Origin: Iodidimonas nitroreducens
GTDB lineage: Bacteria > Pseudomonadota > Alphaproteobacteria > Sphingomonadales > Rhodothalassiaceae
Length of the DNA: 64,000 nt
Assembly: GCF_008579165.1 (NCBI RefSeq)
Contig: NZ_BKCN01000015.1
Direction: 5' to 3' (one strand)
This document shows, in pieces, positions 63,304 to 64,000 of this stretch. A model generated the notes under the pieces. The model did no database searches, was not told the DNA's origin, and saw only the letters and a program-made list of their open reading frames with translations. Positions within the stretch are counted from its first letter, which is position 1; each line of letters begins with the position of its first letter. The translations under genes were made by a program, and so were the position numbers.

Positions 63304-64000
63304 ATGCCTGAGGGCGGCGTGAAAAAATTCTATGGTGAAGGCTTGGCGCTTTCGGCGCTGGTGCATCTGGGTTTGCTGGCGGTGATCGTTTTTGGGCTGC
63401 CGCGCTTTTCCCGTCCGCCGCCCGATATGGCTGAAATCGTGCCGGTGAGTTTTGTGGAGATTGCGGATGTCACCCGCACCGATGCGCCCCAGCCCGAACC
63501 CGAGCCTGAACCCGAACCCGCGCCCGAGCCGGAACCCGAGCAGGCTTATGCTGCCAATGAGCCTGCTCCGGCCCCGGCCCCGGCGGATGCCGTGCCCTTG
63601 CCGCAGGAAAAACCCGCGCCAGAGCAGGAACCAAAGCCCGAGATCAAGCCTGCGCCCGAGCCGAAACCAACCCCGCCCCGGGCCCGGATCGATGTGGCCC
63701 CAAGGGCAAAACCGCGCCCGCCCTCCCGCTTTGATGCGTCAAAGGTAGCGGCTCTGATTGATCGCTCGATCAAGGAAGAAGCGCCGCCGCCCCAGCCGCA
63801 AAAAGACGATGCGGAAACGCAAAAAGAGGCGGAGCGGCAAAAAAGCATCACGGCCCTGTCGGATCGGGTGGCCACCGCAACCTTGCAAGCCGCGATCAGG
63901 CAAAGGGTGCAGGAATGCTGGTATCTGCCCAGCGGCGGCAAGGATGTGGCCGATATGCAGGTGCGTATCCGGATTTATCTGCGTCAGGATGGCCAATTGC
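63304..64000 (+). CDS. tolA: TolA/TonB-like periplasm-spanning protein (partial, cut by window end)
   Basis: The start is ATG 63304 or GTG 63319 (the latter directly before KKFYGEGLALSALVHLGLL). One N-terminal membrane helix (LALSALVHLGLLAVIVFGL), then a long Pro/Glu- and Pro/Ala-rich region (about residues 65-135) and a Lys/Glu/Gln-rich stretch. The C-terminal domain begins with LQAAIRQRVQECWYLPSGG, the TolA/TonB-like fold that contacts Pal/TolB. At least 232 residues; the end lies outside. Position after tolQR fixes the identity. Confidence 0.9.
   Translation, partial: MPEGGVKKFYGEGLALSALVHLGLLAVIVFGLPRFSRPPPDMAEIVPVSFVEIADVTRTDAPQPEPEPEPEPAPEPEPEQAYAANEPAPAPAPADAVPLPQEKPAPEQEPKPEIKPAPEPKPTPPRARIDVAPRAKPRPPSRFDASKVAALIDRSIKEEAPPPQPQKDDAETQKEAERQKSITALSDRVATATLQAAIRQRVQECWYLPSGGKDVADMQVRIRIYLRQDGQL

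Overview
This 64-kb window is chromosomal DNA from an alphaproteobacterium, moderately GC-rich outside two accessory patches. Four things point that way: the S10-spc-alpha ribosomal cluster runs straight into rplQ without rpsD; an ATP12-type F1-ATPase assembly factor is present; the order rnd-lptC-lptA-lptB-rpoN-hpf-ptsN is a typical alphaproteobacterial arrangement; and there are two large TonB-dependent receptors. The genus cannot be fixed from sequence reading alone.

Layout. 1-14.1 kb: one long + strand ribosomal block (rpsJ to rplQ, with secY, adk and rpoA). 14.2-20.7 kb: Deg-type protease, rarA, a HAD phosphatase, a small membrane protein, ATP12 and a DUF885 metalloprotein. 20.8-26.0 kb: a gamma-synthase-family PLP enzyme, yaaA, a kelch-like lipoprotein and the ABC-F protein uup. 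26.1-29.0 kb: tRNA-Arg(CCT) followed by an accessory island holding an AT-rich HEPN + DUF262 gene pair and a nuclease-like gene with a Cys4 tail. 29.2-38.6 kb: glpF, then a dipeptide/oligopeptide-type ABC importer facing a TonB receptor and its substrate-binding lipoprotein. 39.0-45.8 kb: a GST, a 55-bp tandem repeat, then the RNase D/LPS-export/sigma-54/HPF/PtsN block. 45.9-48.8 kb: a lipoprotein, tRNA-Arg(ACG) and an acquired hipBA toxin-antitoxin module with three evenly spaced operators. 48.8-58.2 kb: an AraC regulator divergent from a second TonB receptor and an esterase, glutathione-dependent formaldehyde oxidation (AdhC + FGH), an enoyl-CoA hydratase-like protein, a secreted charged protein and glpK. 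58.4-64 kb: yebC, ruvCAB, ybgC and tolQRA, with tolA cut by the window edge.

Sixteen single-base frame breaks lie in thirteen otherwise intact genes, several of them essential (rpsE, secY, adk, lptA). Fifteen behave as a one-base deletion, mostly within a run of identical bases, and one as a one-base insertion. I read these as sequencing or assembly errors and annotate the genes as whole. The most interesting biology is the HEPN-DUF262 pair with its neighbouring nuclease-like gene beside tRNA-Arg, a candidate uncharacterised defence or toxin-antitoxin unit.
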